From: Acanthaster planci
Lineage: Eukaryota; Echinodermata; Asteroidea; Valvatida; Acanthasteridae
DNA length: 12,466 bases
NCBI RefSeq assembly: GCF_001949145.1
Contig: NW_019091434.1
Location: 437,353-449,818 of the forward strand
Direction of reading: 5' to 3'
A program made the translations under genes and the position numbers. Every line of letters begins with the position of its first letter. Positions within the stretch are counted from its first letter, which is position 1. Of the stretch, positions 1 through 8,661 are shown piece by piece. A model generated the notes under the pieces. It was not told the origin of the DNA. It saw only the letters and a list, made by a program, of their open reading frames with translations, and searched no databases.

Positions 1-216
1 TCAGACTGAAAGAGCACTTTGTAGATAACAGACATACATGTACATGTACTTTCCGCAATGGGTCTTTCATTCCTGTACAGTGATCCATGATGAGGGATGT
101 GTCAACACATTAACGCAAGGATAAAAATGCTTTTAACACTTCCATCAAGATAACAGAAGAAAGCAAAAAACGTTTTTAAAAATTCAAACAAAACGATTTA
201 AATAAACAAGTCTAAC
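1..216. other. unassigned left flank
   Basis: AT-rich flank upstream of the DIRS-type element. I see no convincing exon, RNA gene or repeat of known type here. A short alternating palindromic run of catgta units lies near 37-49. Confidence 0.5.
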
Positions 217-280
217 TTTCTAAAAACCCTGGTACATTGATGTTATCTGTATTCCATATTGCCACGATTCTTGCTCTTTT
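217..280 (+). repeat. flank repeat, left copy
   Basis: A ~60-bp sequence whose diverged relative lies in the same orientation just beyond the other end of the DIRS-type element (4761-4817). Shared blocks, in the same order, are an aaccctg core, a gttat block and an 11-base identity ccatattgcca (254-264 against 4792-4802). The right copy lacks about 6 bases after gttat. By eye roughly 75-80% of aligned bases agree. It sits ~25 bp outside the inferred left end of the element, so it is not a simple target-site duplication. Confidence 0.55.
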
Positions 281-305
281 GTCGAACGATTAATCCAACA
301 AGCTT

Positions 306-466
306 GTCTTCTGCTTTCAACCTACCCCAGACAGTCGCTAAATATGCAAATTCCTTTGCATCTGATTCAATTCGCTAAAACTTCTGATCAACCGTAGTGC
401 GCCCTCTAGTCCCATAGCGGAATGGCTGCCATGTTTGTCCTTCTTTTCCTTAACGTGATTTTAAGT
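306..466 (+). repeat. DIRS left inverted terminal repeat
   Basis: Reads as the reverse complement of the right end at ~4550-4720, with scattered mismatches and one insertion in the right copy. Strong blocks are the gacagtcgctaaa region (330-342), gcaaattccttt, tctgattcaatt, cttctgatcaac and gcgccctc. The inner limit near 466 is approximate because similarity fades. The outermost ~20 bases (306-325) are not matched in the right terminal repeat. They are matched in the ICR, as expected of DIRS elements. Confidence 0.85.
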
Positions 467-649
467 GGACCTGTCTTTTTGACGTCTTTGAGTTGCCATT
501 TTGCTTACACACGTTTGTGATATTCTGATCAAACGGTAATGCATTGTAATAAACGTACATTCAATTGTTCTGAGTTATTTTCTTGTTTTGGTGGTATTTT
601 TCTCTTCTCTTGTGTGCGCATTTTATAGATTGTTGCCTCTACACTATTA
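467..649 (+). other. DIRS 5' leader
   Basis: T-rich non-coding stretch between the left terminal repeat and the gag-like region. By position it should hold the element's promoter and leader, but no specific promoter motif stands out. Confidence 0.4.
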
Positions 650-1790
650 CTACCTAGCGATACGTAGGGTCAATGTGGGGCGACCCTTGAATTGTTGGGG
701 TTCCGCGAGGTGGTGCAAGCGATCCAATACCGCGGTCTCCCTCTTGATCCTTGGTATATAGGGGCTACCCTGGGATTGTTGGGGGTTCCGTGAGGAAGTG
801 CCAGCATTCCGAATGTGACCCCACATTCCCCTGTAGACCGACAGGAGTCGGTCCGCGGAGGATCCAGTGGCATCTTGATAAACTTGTGGTTCTGCAACTA
901 ATTCCTGCTGGAAATACCATGTTTGGTTCAGTTCAGGGTTAGCCCATGCCACACTTCAAGGGTCTGAGCTGTAGTGCGTGCGATATCTGAAGGCTCAGTT
1001 CCCCAATGTACCACTGAAGCATCACAGTCAGTGATAGTGCATAGTGGCGCTGCACTTGGGGTTGAAATTTCCCCAGCTAGCTAGGTCTGGGTGCAACACT
1101 TCTGAATCACAGTTCCCCAGCATTCCAAACAGTTCAACACCTACCGTGGGCAACACCTGGCATCGGCATGGCTCACAAGACTACACACCGAAATGGCCCC
1201 ATGCCGCCAGCACTATCTACACCAGCCGCATCGGCCATGGTGCCATTGTCTTTAGCCGCCCGTTCAACAGGGGCACCTGGCCATGTCAAAGACACTGACT
1301 CTCAATGGGACAACGCAATCCTGCTCTCTTGGGCGGTCCCTGCAGAGACAATACTAGGCCACCGCCAACAATAGAACCCAACGGCCTCCTGTGTCGTTGG
1401 GGCTTTTGATCTCCATACGTCACCCCGTCTTCCGGCTACCTTCTGGGCCTTTCTGGGAAGACTGCTTCTTCTGCAGTTCACCAGCCCTCTCCCGTTGTAT
1501 TCTTACTGCAGTCTGGGCAAGCCTCTGATGCCCCAGCTCACCAGGTGTTGACTGCTGGCTCTACAACCAGTTCTCCTGTACGGAAGAAATGCAAGTATTC
1601 TTTGTCGTCTTCTACAGGGTCCAAGCGTAAGAAGTCTCACTCCTCACAGAAGGACGACGCTTCGGCCGACATCATGTCAGCAGTCTGCATGCGCTCAAAG
1701 CTCTCTTCTATAGCCAGCCGTTCATCCGAACCTGCATTCATCAATGATCCGATCTTCCTATGATTGTTTCATCCCTACGAGTTTCCCTGG
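650..1790 (+). pseudogene. DIRS gag-like region, degraded
   Basis: By position this is the first open reading frame (gag-like) of the DIRS element. Gag-like proteins of these elements are poorly conserved, so position is the main evidence. The reading is broken into short pieces in several frames. The piece at 1545-1763 encodes a Ser/Lys/Arg-rich stretch (SSSTGSKRKKSHSSQKDD) resembling the basic, nuclear-localisation-like tract common in DIRS ORF1 products. An 84-bp-spaced degenerate duplication lies at 681-720 and 765-804. No start codon can be assigned with confidence. Confidence 0.5.
681..804 (+). repeat. 84-bp-period direct repeat in gag-like region
   Basis: Two copies of a ~40-bp sequence (681-720 and 765-804) share the pattern ttgttggggttccg-gagg-gtgc-agc with a few substitutions. 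The spacing of 84 bp is 28 codons, so it would not shift a reading frame. It is an internal duplication in the 5' part of the element. Confidence 0.6.
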
Positions 1791-2405
1791 GTACTGGCGC
1801 AGACTACAGCTCACTTCAGCTGGTGACCTATTGTCAACCTCAAACCTCTGAACCACTTTATCCGCCTAAAGATATTCTGCATGGAAACCCTTCTGACGGT
1901 CACCCAATCTCTATCTACAGATTCCATGTTGGGCTTCTTCCATAGACCTGAAAGATGCCTACCACCACATTCTGATTCACCCACGAAGCTACGAATACCT
2001 ACGCTTCCTATACAACACGAACCTCTTCGAGTTCACAGCTCTCCCTTTCGGTCTCTCCACTTCACTGAGATTGTTCTTGAGGGTTGCAAAGAATAGCCGC
2101 TCACCTTCGAAAGTGGGACGTCATGCTGTTCCAGCACCTGGACGACTGGCTGATCATCAGCAGATCGTTCAACAAAGCAGAGGTTTCTACCCGCCTTACT
2201 TGTGACATCACAAATTGCCTGGGCTTGATCACCAACCAGGACAAGTCGAATCTCGCCCCAACACAATACCCGACGTATATAGGGGCATCTATCGACCTTC
2301 AACAAGGAATAATCTCGGCAACGACCGAACATATCAACAATCTTCTTGACTGCGTGAAAGTCTTTTCTAACGAGCAATCCGCTCCGGCTGCGCCTGCCTC
2401 CATCT
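1790..2405 (+). pseudogene. DIRS reverse transcriptase, broken
   Basis: Reverse transcriptase domain of the DIRS polyprotein, which would copy element RNA into DNA. The first catalytic block DLKDAYHHILIHP starts at 1945 and is followed by LRFLYN and FTALPFGLSTS (to ~2061), all in one frame. The second catalytic block appears as LDDW at 2138-2149 in another frame, so at least one frameshift lies between ~2061 and 2138. The usual Y before LDD is H here. Downstream, LGLITNQDKSNLAPTQYPTY (2219-2278) matches the DIRS/Ngaro pattern after the catalytic block. The aspartates of both blocks remain, but the frame breaks rule out activity. A further frame change before 2404 joins the RNase H part (LLGLMASMLDPIPL). 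Stops also occur upstream of DLKDAY. Confidence 0.85.
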
Positions 2406-2850
2406 CCTGGGCTTGATGGCCAGCATGCTGGACCCCATCCCCCTCTACAGACTGCAGGCCGAGATGGGACTCGCAGCAATCAATCTCCAGGTCCCCATAT
2501 CGGACTTCATCTGCCCCCATCTCAAAGGTCCCTTCTCCAAGGTGAACTCGGACATAACTATAACCACAGATGCTTCTCATCTAGGCTGGGGAGCCTCCCT
2601 GCCGCTGCTTCAAGCATCGTGAACGTGGGTGTCATACATCACACACAGTGGTGTCATACATCAATCGCCAGGGAGGCACGCATTCTCCCTGCCTATGCCT
2701 CCTGACGAGACAGATATTCCATTTGGCCCAGGATTATGGCATTGACCTCCAGGTGACCCACATTCCTGGTGTTGCCAACTCCATAGCAGATGCTCTCTCT
2801 CTTGGGGAAAGGTATGTCCCACAGAGTGAACTCGGCACACCAGTATAGTC
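2404..2850 (+). pseudogene. DIRS RNase H domain, internally deleted
   Basis: RNase H domain, which would degrade the RNA template after reverse transcription. The N-terminal catalytic block TITTDASHLGWGASL (Asp at 2569) is followed at once by a stop. The domain then resumes in another frame at SYINRQGGTHSP (from ~2654) and ends with LQVTHIPGVANSIADALS (2744-2797). In related elements roughly 40 residues separate GWGA from SYINRQGG. They include the second and third catalytic acidic residues (the LEL and TDN-type positions), and that stretch is missing here. In its place is a 22-bp-period micro-duplication of ggtgtcatacatc (2628-2640 and 2650-2662), which marks the scar. Confidence 0.8.
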
Positions 2851-3300
2851 AAACTGATCTTTGCCGAAGTAGAGAAACTGAACATCGATCTTTTTGCCTC
2901 AGCAGAGAACGCCCAACTGCCAGTGTTCTGCACCAGATTTTAAAACCCACAAGCCTGGGCAACGAAGGCTCTTCAAATCAACTGGGACGGTATGTTGGCA
3001 TATGCTTTCCCTCCAATATCCCTAGTACTTGCAGTAATTCTTTTCAAGATCCAACAGGAATGCTGCTGTGTCTTTCTCATCACCTCCTTCTGGCCAAGCT
3101 AGCCATGGTTCCCACGTCTGACCATGCAGACTTCTCGTCCGGATGCCGGTAATCCTTCCTAACAGACCGGATCTGCTACATCAACCAAAGTCAGGTGTGC
3201 TTACCCTCATCCGACGTCACTACACCTGACCTGTCGGCTATTGCCAAACAGTCCTTCAGATCAGCAGGACTTTCTGATGAAGCGGCATAAATGGCCTCGA
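2850..3300 (+). pseudogene. DIRS linker region after RNase H, degraded
   Basis: The frame beginning EKLNIDLFASAENAQLPVF (from 2875, DLFAS at 2887) continues through degraded text with NWDGMLAYAFPP (~2979-3015) and FWPS (~3090). These are characteristic of the segment between RNase H and the recombinase in DIRS-like elements. Several stops and frame changes interrupt it. Some DIRS groups carry a methyltransferase-like domain, but I do not see its catalytic motif here. Confidence 0.65.
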
Positions 3301-4317
3301 GGAGTCTATGCCAATCTCCACGCAGCATCTACGACTCCAGATCATGACATTTTACTTTGTGGTGTTCAAAACGAGGTCTTGCTCCTACCGAAGTTTCTGT
3401 TACTTCTATAGCTGACTTCTTCAGGCATCTGTTCAAATCAGATCTCCAGGTTTCAACTGGTTAGCCATTGGGGCTATACAAGATGGCTTTCCAGATGGCT
3501 TGGCCTTTTCCGACAATACTGCTCTTAAACATCTACTCCAGCGAATGTTTCTTGAGCATCCCCCAAGATGCTAAGAAACTAATCCCTTCATGGTACATGT
3601 TAGCTGTTCTCCAACTGCTTGCTGGCCCGCCTTTAAGTCTCTCAGCGACGCATCGTTGATCAACCCATCAGTGAAACTGGCATTCCTACTAGCAGTTACT
3701 ACCTCACGGCGTAGCCGTGAACTGAAAGCATTGTCCATCACAGATGGCCACATTCAATGGGAACCCCATGGTGTTCGTCTCATCCCAACTCTTGGGTTTC
3801 TCACTGAGAACAAGTCAGTTTCCTTTCATCCTCCTGACATTTTTGTTCCAGACATTACCAAATGCACTGGGATTCCCAATGATAAACCATGGTGCCCAGT
3901 GCAAACTTTTAAATGGTACTTAGCCAAAACCAGATGACTCAGAGGTATAACTTTGCAGCTTTTCATCACTACAATAAAACCTGACCGAGCAGTGAACAGA
4001 GACACTATAGCCAGATGGGCAGTTTCGGCTATCAAGTTGCCAACCCAGATTGGCTGAATTCTGAGGACAGTAAAACACGACGCCTCATCAGAGCTCATGA
4101 TATCCGAGCATTTTCCACATGATGGGTCTACTTCAGAGGCATTCCGATGGAGGACATGTAAGGCAGCATGCTGGAAGACCCCCTCTACTTCACCACATGC
4201 TACCTCACTGATGCTCCGCAAAAGGAGTCCGCACATGACAGCGGTCCTAACATCAGCCACATCGATGCCGAAGGGTTTCTCGTCAAAGCGGCTCACCACT
4301 GGAACGACATTATTTAA
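3300..4317 (+). pseudogene. DIRS tyrosine recombinase, broken
   Basis: Tyrosine recombinase of the DIRS element, which would insert the circular DNA copy. The N-terminal part (YDSR-like at ~3327, then RGLAPTEVSVTSIADFFRHL around 3373-3433) resembles the DNA-binding region of the family. The first catalytic Arg lies in TSRRSRELKALSI (from 3701). The HxxR motif is HDIR at 4096-4107. The nucleophile Tyr is in TTCYL (Tyr codon 4201-4203). The frame ends at a TAA at 4315-4317 after HHWNDII. The Arg segment is in a different frame from HDIR/Tyr. In the latter frame there are stops at 4120-4122 and 4159-4161. All catalytic positions can still be recognised, but the gene is dead. Confidence 0.85.
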
Positions 4318-4433
4318 CAGCTCCATTATTTGGTGAGTCCGTAATACAGTTTGGACAATGTCATACTCCTCTGGCACTCATATTATGTAGTGCATTATTG
4401 CCACACCCCCCTTCCAAGGGCTTGGTGCTACTC

Positions 4434-4535
4434 TGCATATTTAGCGACTGTTTGGGGTAGGTTGAAAGCAGAAGACTCCTACCCCACAGAAATGTGGGTG
4501 AGGTCTGCTGTTGAGTACCTACCCCAAACACTCGG
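4434..4535 (+). repeat. DIRS internal complementary region (ICR)
   Basis: The hallmark of DIRS elements. The first half, 4434-4476, is the reverse complement of the outer left edge (306-348). The second half, 4477-4535, is the reverse complement of the outer right edge (~4696-4753), with a few mismatches. The two halves abut at 4476/4477, so the ICR equals the complement of the joined ends of a circular element. In the accepted DIRS model the ICR templates this junction when the single-stranded copy is circularised. The core tagcgactgt-tggggtagg occurs three times in the element: left end (inverted), ICR and right end. Confidence 0.88.
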
Positions 4536-4549
4536 CTCCCTCTCATCCA

Positions 4550-4753
4550 TCCCCACTTTTGGCTCGGACAGTTTTAATACCGGAAAAGGACGGACATTGC
4601 GGCCATTCCTCTATGCATCATGGGACTGGAGGGCGCACTCACAGTTGATCAGAAGTTTCAGTGAATTGAATCAGACACAAAGGAATTTGCATTTAGCGAC
4701 TGTTTGGGGTAGGTATTCAATAGCAGGCCTCCCCCCATTTCTGTGGGGAAGGA
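4550..4753 (+). repeat. DIRS right inverted terminal repeat
   Basis: Inverted partner of the left repeat from roughly 4550 to 4720. Its outer extension (~4714-4753, attcaatagcagg to gtggggaagga) has no counterpart at the left end but matches the second half of the ICR. The end at 4753 is inferred from where ICR complementarity stops. An insertion of several bases sits near 4610-4622 relative to the left copy. Confidence 0.82.
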
Positions 4754-4760
4754 AATTGTG

Positions 4761-4817
4761 ATTTTTAACAACCCTGCACATTTGTTGTTATCCATATTGC
4801 CATGAATCCTTTCAAAT
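4761..4817 (+). repeat. flank repeat, right copy
   Basis: Direct-orientation, diverged relative of 217-280, beginning ~8 bp beyond the right end of the DIRS element. See the left copy for the shared blocks. Together the two copies bracket the element. Confidence 0.55.
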
Positions 4818-6098
4818 AATTTAATGTAACATAATGTCCTAAAGAGACTCTGGCCATTTTTGTGATCCATGTAGGCAAAAGAACATCAGTGATCCAAGCA
4901 GAATGAAGTGGTTCCTGTCTACTGTGATCCTTGAAGGGCTTCACCTCACAAACTTGGCCAGTGCAAACATGGTGCTCCAAAGCTTAAAGATTAGATTTCC
5001 AAAAAAGTGTTTATCATTGTTTTGACACAGTAAACATGGTTTCAGGCTTGCAATGTAGATGTTTTAGTGAAACGAAATAGCAAATTTCGCAGGACAGCTT
5101 TGGTATCAAGGGTGTATTTTTGTCTTTAGAGAAATAAGTAACCTTATTTCAAAGCCTAGCTGTATGAGGCATTTTTCTTTGAAACAATTTTTCTGGAACT
5201 CAGTACACTTGTTCGATGTGTAAAAACTCTTTTACATTCCTCTTTGGTTGAATGCATTGAAGAGTGCACTTTTTAAACACTTAAATTACCCATGCTTTCC
5301 TGGACGACTGATGAGGGCGCTATTGCTGTGATGTCGAGGGAAGACATTTTAGCGCATAGGTTTTTAACATTCCTGACAAAAGGGGTTGATGCTTGCTTAT
5401 TGTCGTAGACACAAATAAAAGGTGAATTAGCAAAATCTACAAAAATGCAGGACTTTTGTGTACCAAATAGTATAACATTGGTTTTTTTTTCCTGGGATTA
5501 CATCACAGTTTTGCTGATGAATATGGAAATAGTCAGCATGAAAACCCAAAAGGCGGTCAATTGCCCACAAGCAAAAGTAGAAAATCAAGTGAACTAAGAC
5601 ACAAATGCATTTTGAAGGGTTGTATTTAAACAAATTGATTGCAACCACCCTTGAAGTTGGTTTCCAGTTTCAATTATGTTAAAAAATAACCACTCTTTTG
5701 CATTCTGTGCAATTAGATTTCTGCACTCAGTGCTGGTTTTTTCTCGGAACTCGCAATTTTTGTTTGTATTTTTTTCTCGCAGTTGTGCAATTTTTCAAAA
5801 TATAAAAGCAGGCATTGTAAAGCCCTCTCATATTCCAAGTCACGAGTAGCTTGCACAAGACTTGTTTCTGCCAATTTTCTGAAAGATGCAAGCAAGAGGA
5901 CTTAAAATTTCCATCCTAGCAGAATCTTTCTCAAAGTTAAGAGTTACTTTTTCTCCATCTGATTTTTGTGATGTAAATATCAAAATAAATGTTTTGAAGC
6001 AGTGTAGAGTTGCTAATGTACCTACTTGGTCAATGCCCTTATTTATATGAACCTGAAATACATCAGTTGGTATATATCAATCTGTTTGCAGTCTTATT
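4818..6098. other. unassigned AT-rich stretch
   Basis: No convincing exon, RNA gene or known repeat seen. A CTGATGAG string near 5308 recalls a hammerhead ribozyme core but lacks the GAAA block and a helix II, so I do not call it. Confidence 0.4.
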
Positions 6099-6220
6099 GG
6101 TATGCTGTCTCTTCTGTATGTTTGCATATTCAAATTTAGTTTTTTTATTCAACTATATGCATTAGTATGCTGTCTCTTCCGTATCTTTGCATATTCAAAT
6201 TTATTTAAATATATGCAGAT
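6099..6220 (+). repeat. 65-bp tandem duplication
   Basis: gtatgctgtctcttc-gtat-tttgcatattcaaattta occurs at 6100 and again 65 bp later at 6165, with a few changes. The second unit is a little shorter. Both units end in an atatgca block. AT-rich, non-coding. Confidence 0.7.
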
Positions 6221-6295
6221 AGGTTGTGTCCTCTGACCTTTTTTGAAATTGCGCAATCCTAACCTTTAAATATAAGTTCCGAATTATTTTTCTGT

Positions 6296-6406
6296 CAAGA
6301 GGCCTGTGGCCTGGTGAGCTAGCTTGCTGGCTTGCTGGCCGCCAGGCCAGGGGATCCCGGTTCAAATCCCGGAAAAGGAGGTTTTTTTTTTTTTTTTTTT
6401 TTTTTT
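6296..6406 (+). repeat. tRNA-derived SINE head or tRNA-like Pol III module with T25 tail
   Basis: An A-box-like tggcctggtgag (6307-6318) and an exact B box ggttcaaatcc (6359-6369) are spaced as in a tRNA gene or tRNA-derived SINE. A run of 25 T (6382-6406) starts 12 bases after the B box and would terminate Pol III. The region between contains a GC-rich hairpin ctggcc-gcca-ggccag. No acceptor stem pairs up and the T stem has a central mismatch, so it is not a functional tRNA. No SINE body is visible. Confidence 0.5.
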
Positions 6407-6411
6407 ACTAA

Positions 6412-6412
6412 N
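6412..6412. other. ambiguous base n
   Basis: A single undetermined base just after the poly-T run. This probably reflects sequencing or assembly trouble at the homopolymer, so the length of the T run is uncertain. Confidence 0.95.
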
Positions 6413-7625
6413 TTGAAAAAATGTGTTCGTTTCTAAATGTTAAACCTTCCATTGTTTGGACTTAGAATATTTTCAGCCAAACTGTGTACTGGAGATGGGC
6501 AAGGATGGCAGTCCTAGGGGCTGGAAGTCTGAGAGCTGATAGGAAGGGTAGAGTGGATGGCTGAGGGCTTGGGACTATCAGTATTAGAGCTCTGAGGATC
6601 TTATGGGATTGAAGGACATAGCTTCTCAATGTTCCAGATTGCCTGTGGGTTTATTGTAGCCCTTATAGGATTGAGACTAAAATGCTCAGAGAGGGAACTT
6701 CATGTAAGGAGCAGAGCTTGGAAGATGTCTAAGACTGGCAGGGCTTAGGATGGGGCTGGAATGTAAAATCTGAAGATGGAAAATAGATGCAACTCTGGCA
6801 ATGTAAAACGGTTGAATTGGGGGAATGGGCTAAAATGGCAAAGTACTACATTTTCACAAAACAGAATTAAACAAAACAGTTCTATAACTTAAAACATTTA
6901 TTTCATAAAAAGCCCACTTATTGAAATGGTTCTGATACATAATAATTTTTGAAATAAAAAAATATACCTGGAAAAGGCAACAGCAAGCTAAATTTGTAAA
7001 CCAAGCAAATTTCTGATTTAAATTTTTGGTGATAATTAAAATTGGAAAGGCCAATAATTGAAAGACTTACACTAGGAAAATACTAAGGCACACAGAACTT
7101 TTTCCAGGAAGTGATAAAAACTTGCCACAGTGAGGTTTGGAATAGCCACTGGATAGGCTGATTATGTGTTGATAGGTACAGAAATCATATTTTGATTGAA
7201 TGGGAAAAGGGAAGATGTGAAATGTGCAATACTCCGTTCACGTTTTAAAAAGCATGCAATTTCCTAGTGCCCTTGACTGTACATGTAGTCTTTCCAAACA
7301 GGGACTATTTTATGATAAAAATTCGTTGGGTCAGTGCTAAAAGGTCATTACAGCAAAAATAAAAGTTTTGAAAACACTCTTAGTGCCTTACTCTGAAGAA
7401 ATGTTGTATTGAAACAGATAGCATGCGGTTTACTTTTATGTATTAAAGTAGTTTTTTTGGCAAACATTTAAATTTCAACATATTTTCTTGTCCAATTTCA
7501 TGTTTAAAATAAATAGTATTTTTCAATAAGGACCATTTAATGCAATTTTTCAGTCAGTTAGCACTGACACAACAAATTGGAGTTTTTGAAGTATAGCATC
7601 GCAATAAAGTTAGTTCATTTTATTT
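6413..7625. other. unassigned stretch with a purine-rich block
   Basis: No gene recognised. About 6480-6840 is distinctly G/A-rich and C-poor on the + strand compared with its AT-rich surroundings (repeated gatggc, gctgag, gggattgag-like words), but I see no clear repeat period. The remainder is AT-rich. Confidence 0.4.
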
Positions 7626-7870
7626 TGGGGAGACAGGTTGGCAGAGTAATACTATCCTCACCTTCTACCTCAGCATCCTAGAATCAAATCTTGTCTGAGC
7701 TGATGTGTGGATTGCCAGGGTTTTCAGTCCCTACTTGATTCCTTGGTTTACCCATGAATATTTATCTGGGTTTTTCTTCCCACCTTTAAAAACTTGACAC
7801 TAGCTCCATCTCGCATCCACAAATGGCTTAAAAAGTGTACTAGCTACAGTTGGTAATAAGTGTCCATTGG
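7626..7870 (+). repeat. SINE copy 1, tRNA-derived head
   Basis: Begins tggggagacaggttgg, followed by an A-box-like ggcagagtaatac and a decayed B box (gaatcaaatc, 7681-7690). The first 85 bases align with the first 85 of copy 2 on the opposite strand. The body contains gggttttcagtccctac and ctgggtttttcttcccacc, reminiscent of the conserved central domains of some invertebrate SINEs; I offer that comparison from memory only. The tail runs through cctttaaaaacttgacac to aataagtgtccattgg. Confidence 0.6.
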
Positions 7871-7940
7871 AAATCCTCCCATAGAGATTATTTACGTGCA
7901 CATGGCTGCCACTTAACAGTTTACTGTTATTTATTACTAT

Positions 7941-8102
7941 TCATCCAATGTACATTCAGCGCTTATTGCTGGATGATACGAGTGGCAATGGAGAGGAAAA
8001 TAAATCGTCAGTTTTTAGAGGTTGTGGGCCTAGGTGGGATTCGAACCTGAGCCGCTGAGGTGGAAGGCAAGGAAAGAACTGCCACACCAACCTGACTCCC
8101 CA
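7941..8102 (-). repeat. SINE copy 2, tRNA-derived head, internally deleted
   Basis: On the minus strand it starts tggggagtcaggttgg at 8102 and has an exact B box ggttcgaatcc (8047-8037). Its head matches copy 1 over ~85 bases. It then jumps to a sequence like the copy 1 tail (acctctaaaaactgac, then ctccattgcca, aataagcgctgaatgtacattgg), omitting most of the copy 1 central body. The two copies are tail to tail, so transcription from either would read into the other. Confidence 0.6.
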
Positions 8103-8661
8103 AAAATGTTTTTAAAGTACGAAAACCTACAAATATGAGAGTAATTGTACCATGATGAAATTACTTGGAATGGTTAACGAAATGCAATCTGTCCAACTGT
8201 GTATTTTAACTTCCGAAAATACCTTTTTAGTCAAGAATTTGGATGAAAGTTTTTACCAGCATGGAACAAGTTCCACACATGGACATCACTGACTTTTCCC
8301 TGTTTTAAATCAGCCTTCAGAAACTAATAACACATCCTGAATATTCAAATTTAGCTGCAAAAATATTGCAGCATTTAATTAGACAATACTTGGAATTTCT
8401 TAGACAGGCCTCGTACATAAGGTTTGTGCACGTGATGTCAAGTGATGTCCATGTATGGAACTTTTTTCTCCCATATACAAATGAACAAAGTCTTGCTTCG
8501 TTATAAGGTGGCAGGGACATAAAAATGGGGGGGTGTACAGTCAAACCTTGTTAATAACAGGTCCTAAAAATGGGAGATGTAAGATAAAGGGGTATATTAT
8601 GCGTACATTGTATCACAAACAGTGCACGCCAGTGTCCAGTACCCCTCCCCCTGGCACAGAT
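8103..8661. other. unassigned stretch
   Basis: AT-rich, with no gene recognised. At 8535 the sequence cagtcaaaccttgttaat resembles the ends of pogo/Tigger-like DNA transposons, but no partner end was found. Confidence 0.35.

Larger units (their letters stand above)
306..4753 (+). mobile_element. decayed DIRS-type retrotransposon
   Basis: A full-length but inactive tyrosine-recombinase retrotransposon of about 4.45 kb. The order is: left inverted terminal repeat, gag-like region, reverse transcriptase, RNase H, tyrosine recombinase, internal complementary region (ICR), right inverted terminal repeat. That is the canonical DIRS-1 order. DIRS elements are thought to replicate through a circular DNA intermediate that the recombinase inserts, so they make no target-site duplication and encode no DDE integrase; neither is seen here. 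The ends are set by the ICR, whose two halves are the reverse complement of the outer left edge (from 306) and outer right edge (to 4753). Every coding domain is broken by frameshifts or stops, so this is an old copy. Short motifs such as DLKDAY, LPFGLS, LDDW, TDAS, SYINRQGG, HIPGVANSIADALS, DLFAS, HDIR and CYL support the identification. Confidence 0.9.

Noticed and set aside
650-952. 100-codon open frame on the minus strand inside the DIRS gag-like region
   Set aside because: All recognisable DIRS genes are on the + strand. The frame is a shadow helped by the 84-bp duplication and a GC-rich local composition.
3826-4377. 183-codon open frame on the minus strand opposite the recombinase
   Set aside because: It lies antisense to the tyrosine recombinase region, whose HDIR and Tyr motifs read on the + strand. 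The minus frame shows no family resemblance.
5300-5345. Hammerhead ribozyme-like core (ctgatgag, then gtcgaggg)
   Set aside because: The second conserved block reads GAGG instead of GAAA and the sequence between the blocks does not form a helix II.
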